Shown here piece by piece: positions 33,108-41,616 of a stretch of DNA of 64,000 bases (its first letter is position 1; every line of letters begins with the position of its first letter). The DNA is taken from contig CP143430.1 of assembly GCA_039636795.1 (NCBI GenBank), positions 1,240,001-1,304,000 on the forward strand. The letters are read 5' to 3'. This DNA comes from Micrococcaceae bacterium Sec5.1. Its GTDB lineage: Bacteria > Actinomycetota > Actinomycetes > Actinomycetales > Micrococcaceae. The notes below the pieces were generated by a model. It made no database searches, was not told where the DNA came from, and was given only the letters and a program-made list of their open reading frames with translations. Position numbers and translations under genes: made by a program.

Positions 33108-34894
33108 AGCAATGGCGATTCAATGGTGAACAAGTGATCGTTAAAGATGGCAACGGCTGGCACGAAGCAAAGGCGGAAGAAATCCTCAGCGCCGCTTTTG
33201 GCCCCGAGAGTGAAGCCATCCGCGAAGGCACGGGACTAAGGTTCGGGCGGATGGCGTTGACCGCCTCGCTCGTCATTCACGGTGCCCTTCCCGATGAGAT
33301 CTGGCTGAACCTTGAAGCCGCTAGGGGTGTAAAGTCCTTGCCATTGCCTGCCACGAATGTGCAGGGTGTTGTTCAGGATGGACGATGGCATCCCTTAAAC
33401 ATGGACTCCGTTAATTCCTGCCGCAAGTTCTTAGCAGCTCATGATCTCAATGACGCCCGAAGTATTTCGCTGGGCCAGTATCTTGCCCTAATAGCAGATC
33501 CGAACGGACATGGACTCTTGTTCGATCAGACCGTGAAGGACGATGGAGCTGAACTACCGATAGCAGAAAGGGACTTCGCAAGTTTGGGCCTCGCCATCGG
33601 GCTCTTCCCGTATCAGCAGGTGGGCGCGGAGTACCTGGTGGCCATGGCTGACAGGGGTGTTGGCGTGCTTCTCGCAGACCAGATGGGGTTGGGGAAGACG
33701 GCCCAAGCCATAGCAGTTCTGCTAGATCAAGTTCACCTTGGTCTTTCTCTGGTTGTATGCCCTGCCTCACTGCTTAGGAATTGGGCTCGCGAGTTCGACC
33801 AGTTCGCACCGGGACTGAGAGCCTTAGTTCATTCTGGGCGTGAACGTACTGGGTTGGCGACAGGCTTTGCCGGATATGACGTGATTATTTCCTCCTACGA
33901 AACAGTGGCAGGTGACTTTAGCTTCTTTAGAGACATCCTTTGGAACATAGTTGTCTTGGATGAGGCTCAATATGTACGAAATCCTGATGCCACCCGGTCG
34001 CAGGCTGTTAAAGCTCTAAAGCGTCGTGTTTCAATCGCGCTCACTGGAACACCTGTTGAAAACAAGCTTCTGGATCTATGGTCGATAGCAGAATTTGTCG
34101 TTCCGGCGCTTTTAGGCCATCGTGACTCGTTTGAAGCGGCGTATCCGGATGAAATGGAGCGTGCCGAGTCTCTCGGACGGGTCATTGCTCCCGTTACTCT
34201 CCGGCGGCTAGTTGCTGAAGTTGCTCAAGATTTGCCAGACCTTATACAGATTGAGACAGCTTTTCAGCTATCAGACGAAGAATTGGATAGGTATACCGAG
34301 CTGGATTCGTCGAGTGCTACGCCTTTGGAGACGATCACTCGACGTCGTGTCCTCTGTGCGCACGCGGATGGATATGGGTGGGGCGCTGGAGGCCAGTATT
34401 CTCCGAAGGTCGAACACGCGATGAGAATCATGGCGGAAGCATTCGACGAGGGACAAAAAGTGCTGGTTTTCGCGTCCTTCCAGCAGTCGCTCGATAACCT
34501 TCTGAACTTGATTGGAAGAAAATTTCCTATGGCCTGCCGCGGCGAAATCGACGGCCGTGTTGAGGTATCAGACCGCCAAGTCATTATCGATTTGTTTACG
34601 GAATTCGATGGTCCGGGAGTGCTTCTAATGAATCCTCGTGCGGCCGGAGTGGGGCTCAATATCACCGCTGCAAACCACGTGATCCATTTCAATCCGGAAT
34701 GGAATCCAGCGCTTACTAGTCAAGCTAGCGCCCGGGCGTATCGACGACGACAGACCCTGCCGGTAACTGTGCATCACCTGTTTTATGAGCAAACGGTTGA
34801 AGAAGACGCTCTTAGCCGATCTGACTGGAAGCGGGCTTTGGCAAGGCATGTAGACGTCGGAACCACGGGAGATAATGGAGGGGACTTTAGATGA
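33104..34894 (+). CDS. SNF2-family DEAD/DEAH-like helicase of a restriction-like system
   Basis: 596 aa from a TTG start with AAGGGG upstream. An N-terminal ~160-residue domain of unknown fold is followed by an SNF2 core: Walker A LADQMGLGKT (about 190-199, Gln where Glu is usual), DEAQ (286-289), motif III ALTGTPVEN, motif V NPRAAGVGLNITAA and motif VI QASARAYRRRQ in place of QAxDRAHRIGQ. SNF2 proteins translocate on double-stranded DNA. The ATG of the EcoRII-N gene overlaps its stop. In this operon it likely moves along or remodels target DNA before cleavage. Confidence 0.9.
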   Translation: MKQWRFNGEQVIVKDGNGWHEAKAEEILSAAFGPESEAIREGTGLRFGRMALTASLVIHGALPDEIWLNLEAARGVKSLPLPATNVQGVVQDGRWHPLNMDSVNSCRKFLAAHDLNDARSISLGQYLALIADPNGHGLLFDQTVKDDGAELPIAERDFASLGLAIGLFPYQQVGAEYLVAMADRGVGVLLADQMGLGKTAQAIAVLLDQVHLGLSLVVCPASLLRNWAREFDQFAPGLRALVHSGRERTGLATGFAGYDVIISSYETVAGDFSFFRDILWNIVVLDEAQYVRNPDATRSQAVKALKRRVSIALTGTPVENKLLDLWSIAEFVVPALLGHRDSFEAAYPDEMERAESLGRVIAPVTLRRLVAEVAQDLPDLIQIETAFQLSDEELDRYTELDSSSATPLETITRRRVLCAHADGYGWGAGGQYSPKVEHAMRIMAEAFDEGQKVLVFASFQQSLDNLLNLIGRKFPMACRGEIDGRVEVSDRQVIIDLFTEFDGPGVLLMNPRAAGVGLNITAANHVIHFNPEWNPALTSQASARAYRRRQTLPVTVHHLFYEQTVEEDALSRSDWKRALARHVDVGTTGDNGGDFR

Positions 34895-35331
34895 GTGAAA
34901 CGAGGCAGGTTGCCAAGACGCTGACAGCCAACGACTTGGGGCTGACGGGCAGCCATCAATCAGGCATTGCGATTCCCAAGGATCCTGCCATATTGGCATT
35001 CTTTCCTCCGCTGGATGCCGGACTGTATAACCCCGATTGCAGCCTAACTGTTTCAACACCGCAAACAGGTGAGTACTGGGAGCTTCGTTTCATCTACTAC
35101 AACAACAAAACTCACGGACAAGGTACTCGGGATGAATATCGGCTTACCGGGACGACGAAGCTGCTACGGCAAATGTCAGCCTCCGTGGGAGACCAAGTGA
35201 CCTTCCGCCGAAATAAACTCGGTGACATCGAGGCGGAGGTGCAAGCTGGTACCCCTCGATCTTCATCCCGAGCTGGCGAGAGAGTACTAGGAAATGGTTG
35301 GACGCTAACAATGACGGACGAAGAGGACTGA
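34891..35331 (+). CDS. Stand-alone EcoRII N-terminal (effector, B3-like) DNA-binding domain protein
   Basis: 146 aa, starting with an ATGA overlap on the helicase stop. KTLTANDLGLTGSHQSGIAIPK and EYWELRFIYYNNKTHGQGTRDEYRLTG (both abridged in span) match the EcoRII-N pseudobarrel, which in the EcoRII restriction enzyme binds CCWGG as an effector and holds the catalytic domain inactive. Here no catalytic domain is attached: the protein ends after the beta-barrel and a short acidic tail. It is therefore the probable sequence-specific DNA reader of the operon, handing sites to the helicase, ATPase and nuclease encoded next to it. Confidence 0.82.
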   Translation: MSETRQVAKTLTANDLGLTGSHQSGIAIPKDPAILAFFPPLDAGLYNPDCSLTVSTPQTGEYWELRFIYYNNKTHGQGTRDEYRLTGTTKLLRQMSASVGDQVTFRRNKLGDIEAEVQAGTPRSSSRAGERVLGNGWTLTMTDEED

Positions 35332-35334
35332 GGA

Positions 35335-36987
35335 ATGCCAAAGACTACGAAAGTAGTGCTCCCTAACACCACACGAGTCATAGAGGGTTTTCGGGACACT
35401 GGGTATACTTTTGAAGCTTCCATTGCGGATATTGTAGATAACTCAATTGGGCCTGGGGCCGCCAACAACGTTCTTGTCAGGGTTGGCTTAGGGCCAAATG
35501 GGAGCCCGATTGTTGAGGTTATCGATGATGGTGTCGGAATGGATCTCGACGGTTTAGAAAATGCAATGCGGTACGGTGCAGAAAGACAGCAGAACGCCAA
35601 TAGCTTAAGTAAGTTCGGGCTGGGAATGAAAACTGCTTCGACGCAGTTTTGCAAGCGTTTAGTCGTTGTGTCGATGCCTGCAGGGCATGATAAAAGCTAT
35701 GCTGCAGCGTGGGACCTGGATACAGTGATCGATGCAGGCGAATGGGTTTTAGAGCATGGTGCTGCTGATGACGGAGAAGCGGAACTTCTGGACGACGGTC
35801 TCAGCGAGCTTGCAGGCTTTAACGGTCATTCGCCCACGTCTGGGACCTATGTCGGCTGGGAAAAAATTGACCGACTTTTGAAAACGCAAAGCGGTAAAGA
35901 TGCCAAGAACCGTCACTTGGCAATGAAACGCACCCAAACTATCCTCAGGGACCATTTGCGAATGGTCTTTCAACGCTTTTTGGATCCCACTGATGGGCGT
36001 GCGCGTAATGTAAACATCTATCTCAACGCGGAAAAGCTGACTGCTTGGGATCCTTTTGCCGAGAGCCTAACTGGTGCCCCCGTCCGAGAACATACGTTCA
36101 AAATGACCGATCCTGAAGGAGGCCAACATGAGGCCGTCCTGCGCGCTTTCATCATCCCTCGGAAAGATGAAGTAGAAGATCTGCCTGCCTGGCAAGAAGC
36201 CCGCGTGTCACTTGAACGTCAGGGAATCTATCTTTATCGCGAAGGTCGCCTCATCGACGGTCCGAGCTGGCTTGGCACGGGAGCGTCAGAAACACACATA
36301 AACAACTTGAGAGTTGAACTTTCATTCGCAGCTCAGATGGATCCGGTTTTTGGGGTTGGAATCAAGAAGTCAGGCGTTCACATTGACGAGGCAATAGTCG
36401 AGCAGCTAACCGATATCCTGACACCGCTGCGACGCGAGGCAAATAAGCGGTCAAGAGCAGGGAACGCGAAATCAGCAGCAGGTGGTGTCGCAGCCGCTCG
36501 ACCGACCGAAGTCACACTTGGCCGGTTGAAAGGGAAGCTAACGGTCCCAAGTGTTACGAAGAGCCCGGACGGCTCCATCGTCATGACGAACAAGTCAGGA
36601 GATGTACAAGTTATTGGCCCGGATGGACAGCCATCGGGCATTATCAATGTGACTGTCGAAGACGAGTTCTCTGCCATGAACGTCGTTCGGCGTGAATCGC
36701 TGAAGGACGGCGTGCTTTGGGACATGTCACTCTCCACGAACAACATTCTCCAAGTAGAGCTAAATGCCGGTCATGACTGGTATCAGAAGGCATACCTTCC
36801 TGTTGCTTCGAACAGCACGCTCGCCCAAGCAATGGAATTTCTTTTTTACGCGCTGGCTCAAGCCGAGCTTGATTCTACGACAGCCGAGAATCAAGAAATG
36901 TTCGACGAGCTGCGAGTTGACGTAAGTCGCAACCTCCGGAAGCTTGTGAAAGACCTGCCGTTCCCCGAAGAAACCGATGATGAATAG
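35335..36987 (+). CDS. GHKL (MORC/MutL-like) ATPase
   Basis: 550 aa, four bp after the EcoRII-N gene. The Bergerat ATP site is near the N-terminus: N-box SIADIVDNSI (Asn36; the position usually Glu is Asp32), G1 box IDDGVGMD (about 63-70) and G2 box LSKFGLGMKTAS (91-102). A transducer-like S5 region follows, with a C-terminal beta-rich and helical part lacking known nuclease motifs. GHKL ATPases dimerise on ATP binding and clamp DNA. MORC-like members are known in multi-gene restriction systems with Dcm methylases and helicases, which fits this operon. Confidence 0.85.
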   Translation: MPKTTKVVLPNTTRVIEGFRDTGYTFEASIADIVDNSIGPGAANNVLVRVGLGPNGSPIVEVIDDGVGMDLDGLENAMRYGAERQQNANSLSKFGLGMKTASTQFCKRLVVVSMPAGHDKSYAAAWDLDTVIDAGEWVLEHGAADDGEAELLDDGLSELAGFNGHSPTSGTYVGWEKIDRLLKTQSGKDAKNRHLAMKRTQTILRDHLRMVFQRFLDPTDGRARNVNIYLNAEKLTAWDPFAESLTGAPVREHTFKMTDPEGGQHEAVLRAFIIPRKDEVEDLPAWQEARVSLERQGIYLYREGRLIDGPSWLGTGASETHINNLRVELSFAAQMDPVFGVGIKKSGVHIDEAIVEQLTDILTPLRREANKRSRAGNAKSAAGGVAAARPTEVTLGRLKGKLTVPSVTKSPDGSIVMTNKSGDVQVIGPDGQPSGIINVTVEDEFSAMNVVRRESLKDGVLWDMSLSTNNILQVELNAGHDWYQKAYLPVASNSTLAQAMEFLFYALAQAELDSTTAENQEMFDELRVDVSRNLRKLVKDLPFPEETDDE

Positions 36988-36998
36988 GTACGCCGAGC

Positions 36999-37955
36999 AT
37001 GTCTGACTCGATTGATCACTCTTTGGTTCGTCTCAGTGCCTTGACTGGAATTCCTCTTGTACGTTGCACGGTGTCCAACGCGGGCATCCTGGCCGAAGGA
37101 GGACGCCTAGCAGGTGTTTCGGAAGGGAAAGGGCTGGTTGTGGCGCTGACTCGGACGATCACCAGCTCGGCAGCCATCGTCATGCCCGAAGATTCCGCCG
37201 GAGGCCTGGTTCGTCGCTTGGGACGCTGGGCGCAGGAAAATCCGGACGCTTGGGGTGCTGCATTGAATGAATTCGACGCGCTGAATCTCGCGCTAACATT
37301 CAGCGTAAACCACGAGATACTTGATGATCCAAGGGAGATACCGGACGGCCTATGGAGAGCGTTTGCTATCGAGTGCTTTAGGAGATCTCCAGCAAAAACC
37401 AAGGAGCAGATAACAGAAAGCCTCGTGCAAGTTGCCTGGCCGGCACTAGCTCTAGCATTGAACGGCATTTTAGAGCAAGACGAACAGGCTCCATTATCTG
37501 AGTTTGAGTCTTTGCCAGAGGGGGCGGTCATGTCTGTGAAGGTCAACCGCTATGAGCGTAATCCGCTGAACCGACTCAGGTGTATCAGCCACTACGGGTG
37601 TGAATGCTGGGCTTGCGATCTGGACTTTGAAAAGACATATGGTCCGCCGGCTGCAGGTTTCATTGAAGTTCATCATAGGATTCCGGTTTCTGCCATGGGG
37701 GAGGGTTACATGGCCGATCCCATTCGTGATCTTGTGCCATTGTGCAGCAACTGCCACTCGGTTGCTCACCGGCGTAATCCCCCTTATCAACCTTGGGAGT
37801 TGCGCGAACTGTTAGGACTAGCGCCGAAGAAACCAGAACTGCCAATTGTCGGGACTGAAACTTCCGACATTGATTATGTCTTGAGTGGCGTTTCCGTCAC
37901 GTTCGACGGAGGGGCCACGGTGCCTTCGATGCCCTCTGCCCCATTGAAGCGATGA
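36999..37955 (+). CDS. McrA-like HNH endonuclease
   Basis: 318 aa, 11 bp after the ATPase gene. The C-terminal ~110 residues are an HNH domain: CWAC (Cys203, Cys206), FIEVHHRIPV (His225, His226), PIRDLVPLCSNCHSVAHR (Cys249, Asn251, Cys252, His257), giving both the metal-binding catalytic site and a structural zinc. The spacing closely follows E. coli McrA. The N-terminal ~190 residues form a helical domain of unknown role. It is the only clear nuclease of the operon and should make the double-strand break, presumably at or near unmethylated CCWGG sites. Confidence 0.88.
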   Translation: MSDSIDHSLVRLSALTGIPLVRCTVSNAGILAEGGRLAGVSEGKGLVVALTRTITSSAAIVMPEDSAGGLVRRLGRWAQENPDAWGAALNEFDALNLALTFSVNHEILDDPREIPDGLWRAFAIECFRRSPAKTKEQITESLVQVAWPALALALNGILEQDEQAPLSEFESLPEGAVMSVKVNRYERNPLNRLRCISHYGCECWACDLDFEKTYGPPAAGFIEVHHRIPVSAMGEGYMADPIRDLVPLCSNCHSVAHRRNPPYQPWELRELLGLAPKKPELPIVGTETSDIDYVLSGVSVTFDGGATVPSMPSAPLKR

Positions 37956-38139
37956 AGCCATTTCGGGGACCGTGCGGCATGGAAGCATCCGCAGCTAAGT
38001 AACCGAACCAGATTTTGCTGTATTCACCGCGCTATTCCAGCAAGCCAGTGATTCGTTTTTGCTGAATTCTTATGATGCGGGAAAACGTAGCCATCCAAAT
38101 GCTGCATTGTATTTGGGTAGAGTGTTTGCCCCAGTGCTT

Positions 38140-38418
38140 TTAGTGGAAGTGTAAGGTTCCTCGAATAAGTTCGAAGGTTAAACGCTCATCGGCTTCTATC
38201 AGGCCTTCAAGTATTGGTCGACCCACATTGAGCACTCCAGAGCGACCTCGATCTGGGCCATTTCTCGGATTCCAACTGGCATGAACAGTTTGCCCTCTGA
38301 TAATGATGGCCATGTGCGATGCAGCTTCGGGTGGTAAGAGCTTCTTGAGTTCGACGCCACAACGAATACGTCCGCGGGCTATGTCGGTTGCTGTCACCCT
38401 CTGCAGTGAACTATCCAT
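38140..38418 (-). CDS. Small hypothetical protein at the right edge of the defence island
   Basis: 92 aa, opposite strand to the HNH gene. The sequence has strand-rich character, with IIIRGQTVHASWNPRNGPDR followed by GRSGVLNVGRPILEGLI, a pattern I associate with small DNA-binding or restriction-linked domains, though I cannot name the family. No membrane or signal segment. The ATG lacks an obvious strong ribosome site. Its position between the restriction operon and the truncated permease suggests it belongs to the island; its function is unknown. Confidence 0.6.
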   Translation of the reverse strand: MDSSLQRVTATDIARGRIRCGVELKKLLPPEAASHMAIIIRGQTVHASWNPRNGPDRGRSGVLNVGRPILEGLIEADERLTFELIRGTLHFH

Positions 38419-38498
38419 TAGCTTACTCTATCCGGGGCTTGCCGTTTAGGACCGTATGACGTTTGCGTCGCCCCGAAATTCATTGTGGAACCGGCACT

Positions 38499-38813
38499 AT
38501 GGGCTACTTATTCGACCTGCTCACCATTTCGTCACTGATCAGCTTTGGCGCCCTGGTCGCGTTCTCCGTGGTCAATCTGACTGGGATAGACCACTACTTC
38601 ATTGACGAGAAGGCCCGTGGAGCTTGCGGGGTGATTCGCAACCTCGTGCTGCCAGGAATCGGCTTTGCCTTGACCGCCTGGCTTTGGACGAGCCTGAGTG
38701 GGTTGTCGTTCACGTTCGGGCTAGCTTGCGCGGTCGTTGGGTTGGTTTACCTGGCCTTCCTGACGCGCGGGTTCCGGGAACCGGCGCCGCAGTTGGAGCT
38801 CGAGGAAGTTTAG
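38499..38813 (+). pseudogene. C-terminal fragment of an APC family permease
   Basis: About 105 codons with three hydrophobic segments: ISSLISFGALVAFSVVNLTG, VLPGIGFALTAWLWTSLSG and FTFGLACAVVGLVYLAFLTR, then FREPAPQLELEEV. This is the typical end of actinobacterial APC amino-acid permeases (normally about 450-500 aa). The first ~75% of the gene is absent, and the upstream sequence is unrelated and AT-richer. The island evidently replaced or displaced the 5' part. Not expected to be functional. Confidence 0.68.
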
Positions 38814-38974
38814 AGGCCCCTGCTATCGCCGGACGTTTGGTGACGTCACAGCGGCAGGTGGGGTTTGCCGTCGTCGATGTTCTCCATTGACCGTTGCTTC
38901 GCAAGGCATCCTGTGGAAGCCTCGGAGTGATCCCGTCGCCGGGGTGACGACGGGCAGACGAGAAGGAGCCAGGC

Positions 38975-39586
38975 ATGGGACTCATCCACATCGACCTGTT
39001 CACCACGCTTGACGGTGTCGCGCAAGCGCCGGGTGGACCCGAAGAGGACCCGGCCGATGGTTTTGCGTTTGGGGGCTGGCAGGCGCCGCTGTTCGACGAC
39101 GCGGTTGGCGAACAGGTCGAATCCGGGATGGTGGGGATGGACGCCCTGCTTCTTGGGCGGCGGACGTACGACATCTTTGCCGGGTACTGGCCGCACCAGG
39201 ACGGAGGCATAGCGCAGCTGTTCAACCGCATCCCGAAATACGTGGCCTCGCGCCAGGCGTTGAACCTTGAGTGGGAAGGCACATCTCAGCTCGGTCCTGA
39301 TGTGGTGGCTGCCTTGAACGAACTGCGCGACAAGCATGAGCAAATACACGTTATCGGCAGCCTCGACTTCGTGCAGACCTTGTTTGCCGAGCGGCTCTTC
39401 GATCGGCTCACGCTTTGGGTGTATCCGATCCTCCTCGGTGGCGGAAAGAAGGTCTTCGCCGATGGGGTGGTTCCGACGAACCTTGAACTCATCGAGCCGG
39501 TGGTCGCCTCGCCGAAGGGTGCTGTGATGCAGCGCTACGCTCTGGTTGAAGGGACGCCTGGGGTGGGGGATATGTCGGCGCAATAA
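38975..39586 (+). CDS. Dihydrofolate reductase family (RibD C-terminal-like) protein
   Basis: 203 aa with AAGGAG six bases before the ATG. HIDLFTTLDGVAQAPGG opens the fold, GMDALLLGRRTYDIFAGYWP is the cofactor-side helix, and HVIGSLDFVQTL and VYPILLGGGKKVFADG are the hallmark C-terminal motifs of RibD_C/DHFR-like reductases. These NADPH-dependent proteins are numerous in actinobacteria and mostly of unknown substrate; it is probably not the essential folate enzyme. Stands alone between the permease fragment and a minus-strand hydrolase. Confidence 0.9.
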   Translation: MGLIHIDLFTTLDGVAQAPGGPEEDPADGFAFGGWQAPLFDDAVGEQVESGMVGMDALLLGRRTYDIFAGYWPHQDGGIAQLFNRIPKYVASRQALNLEWEGTSQLGPDVVAALNELRDKHEQIHVIGSLDFVQTLFAERLFDRLTLWVYPILLGGGKKVFADGVVPTNLELIEPVVASPKGAVMQRYALVEGTPGVGDMSAQ

Positions 39587-39645
39587 GTTGTCTTCACTCG
39601 GTTCATCGGTGGGGGTGCTCTGCTCTGCCCGGTTCCAGTGTTCCC

Positions 39646-40374
39646 TTAGAACAGGAGCGAGCCGTTCGGGCTCGACCCGGTGCGGAGGATCGAAGTGGTG
39701 ACGATCCTCAAACACCTCCACTCGGTAGTCCGGGAAACCTTGGACAGTCGATCTGCAATATCCCCGTACTGGTCCGGGTTGCTCAGTCCTCCGAGCACGT
39801 ACAGGACTGGTTTTGCGAACGCGCTGAGTTGCTCACGGTCCAGGTTGTACTTCTCGAAATCACGCAGGAACGCTCGAATTCCTGCAGGTCGTTTGGCCAT
39901 CCACGATGGCGGGTCGCCCGCCGGCGGAGGCGGAAGGACGACGTCGGGCCTTACCGACAGCCTCGTGAAGGCCTCCATGAACTGCTTTGGCGGCAGCGAT
40001 TCGAGTTCTTCAAACCGCTTCCACAATCGGGAGTGTGCCTTGCTCCAATCCCAGTCTCCCGCCCAGGCAGGTTCCAAGAGGGTCAGGCTGAGCAGGCGCT
40101 CGGGGTGCTTGGCGGCAAAGGCGAGGGCTGCGGCTCCGCCACCGGAGTAGCCGACAAGGTGGAACGTGTCCCATTGTTTGGCGTCTGCTTCGCGTAGGAC
40201 TCCATCGACCTCGGTATCAAGCGACCAATCGGGTGGCGGTTCGTCGGCGGCGTAGAGGTCCAGGTCCTTCGCAAACGCATCGATGTCAGGGCCCAGCGCT
40301 TTAATGAGGTCGGTGTAGGCAGGCGCAGCAGGAAGGACGCTGCCTGGAAGGAAGAACGCGCGGATTGCTCCCAT
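39646..40374 (-). pseudogene. Alpha/beta hydrolase with a frameshift before its catalytic histidine
   Basis: The first ~212 codons are a good alpha/beta hydrolase: FFLPGSVLPAAPAY, nucleophile elbow VGYSGGGAAAL, and VLYVLGGLSNPDQYGDIADR. Then the frame turns into SRTTEWRCLRIVTTS and ends at 39646. One base earlier in phase the same DNA reads FPDYRVEVFEDRHHFDPPHR, the expected end with the catalytic His. A single missing base around 39735-39740, next to a GGGAAACC run, explains this. It is either a true pseudogene or a sequencing slip; the shortened product would lack the His. Confidence 0.75.
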
Positions 40375-40923
40375 GGGTGAACCATACGCTTGGGGAGGGG
40401 CGAGGGGGAGGGAGTTCGTCAGCTGCAGAACCGGATTGCGCCCACGCTAGTGAGTCGCGCCGTGCATTCTGAGTGTGTTGCAGCTGCCTTCATCGTCGAG
40501 CTTGCTGCTGCAGCCTGCGGTGGCGAAGCGCGTAGAACCTAGGCATTCGTCATAAATCTGCCATTACAGGCGCGCCACTTCCGTAAAACTAGCATTTCAG
40601 TTGCAGGGATATACACTCATTTCCATCGGTCCAGCAGAGTGGTCGTCCACTTCGCTCGCCCACGCGACCGGTATCGGTTTAGATCTGGGGGAAGATTCGC
40701 ATGCCTAGTAATCGAAGGCCTCTTTGGTTTGGTATATCGCCGTTACAGTATCCCTTCGGGTGCCGGAACGGGCCCAACTTCCGAAAAGCCTGACCTTCCA
40801 CTTACACGCGGGCTCAAAGGCTCATTCCCCGTCTTGCTGCACGCCTTATTTTCTTTGATTTCTCATCATCCTCGCTGCTTTGCCCTGCCCAAAATCCTCC
40901 ACCTCGCATCCCTATGGAGAACA
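40375..40923. other. 550-bp non-coding stretch
   Basis: Lies between the divergent hydrolase and membrane protein genes. An open frame from 40639 continues into the next gene, but its residues are Arg/Pro/Leu-mixed without protein character and GGAGA marks a later ATG. No clear palindrome or terminator was seen; promoters for both neighbours should be here. Confidence 0.5.
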
Positions 40924-41520
40924 ATGACCATCCCCGAAGTACCCCAACACCAGCCCGGAAGCGGCGTACCCCGCAATAGCGGGGGCGCCGATGACGCCAC
41001 AATTCAGCACGAACAAAGCCGCATTGCAATTCCCGCGGTGGCAGATGCGGAGGCGCCGTCGCCACCAGCAAAACGCCGTGGCCAGCCATACATCTTTGGA
41101 GCCATTGGGTTAGTCCTTGGTGTCGTTTTGGGTGTCATCGGGACCATCACCATTGGTGGAATGGTGGAGGCAGGCAAGGCGGCAGCGGCAGCTGAAGCGG
41201 AAGCGAAGAAACCAAAGCCCCTGGCCGATGCCGTAAACAAGTGCCAGATGTCTGGCAAGGCGATTTCAGCAAGATTGGGCGATGACGGGCGTAGCCTCTC
41301 ACTTGATGGACAAGGTGAAGAAGACCTAAACGGCCTTGCATGGAGTGACATCCAATGCGTCCTCAAAGCTGTCAACGTTCCCGACTACGTTCAAGAACAG
41401 ATGAAATCGACTCGTGCTCTGGACGGAACGCAACGCGAATCTTGGGACAACTTCTCTGTGTCTTGGAGCTACCACCCAAATACGGGCATGAACGTCGTTT
41501 TGCGCTTCACAGACGTGTAG
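40924..41520 (+). CDS. Single-pass membrane protein, hypothetical
   Basis: 198 aa from the ATG at 40924 with GGAGA upstream. A disordered N-terminal ~60 residues is followed by one transmembrane helix (IFGAIGLVLGVVLGVIGTIT), an Ala/Lys-rich helix, and an extracellular domain of ~110 residues (KCQMSGKAISARLGDDGRSL, QCVLKAVNVPDYVQEQMKST). Two Cys residues may form a disulfide. The layout (tail inside, small domain outside) resembles many actinobacterial septum or envelope proteins, but no family is recognised. The next gene, 96 bp downstream, has a similar architecture. Confidence 0.7.
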   Translation: MTIPEVPQHQPGSGVPRNSGGADDATIQHEQSRIAIPAVADAEAPSPPAKRRGQPYIFGAIGLVLGVVLGVIGTITIGGMVEAGKAAAAAEAEAKKPKPLADAVNKCQMSGKAISARLGDDGRSLSLDGQGEEDLNGLAWSDIQCVLKAVNVPDYVQEQMKSTRALDGTQRESWDNFSVSWSYHPNTGMNVVLRFTDV

Positions 41521-41616
41521 GCGCATGACCCGAAAACTTTCCGACGCTATGAGCGTCACTTCGCCTAGCCCGCTCATGCAGACGAGCATTCATTCATCCC
41601 ACCACGACGGAGATTC

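Noticed and set aside
33104..37955. DISARM or BREX assignment for the methylase-helicase operon
   Set aside because: DISARM also has a C5 methylase and SNF2-like helicase, but its DUF1998, PLD and DrmA/B partners are absent; no BREX PglZ/BrxC proteins are present.
27004..38500. Classical mobile element (integrative element, prophage or transposon) carrying the defence island
   Set aside because: No integrase, recombinase, transposase, phage gene, tRNA or flanking direct repeat was found in the window.
38846..39721. 291-codon minus-strand frame
   Set aside because: Most of it is the shadow of the DHFR-like gene; only its first ~30 codons are meaningful, as the displaced end of the frameshifted hydrolase.
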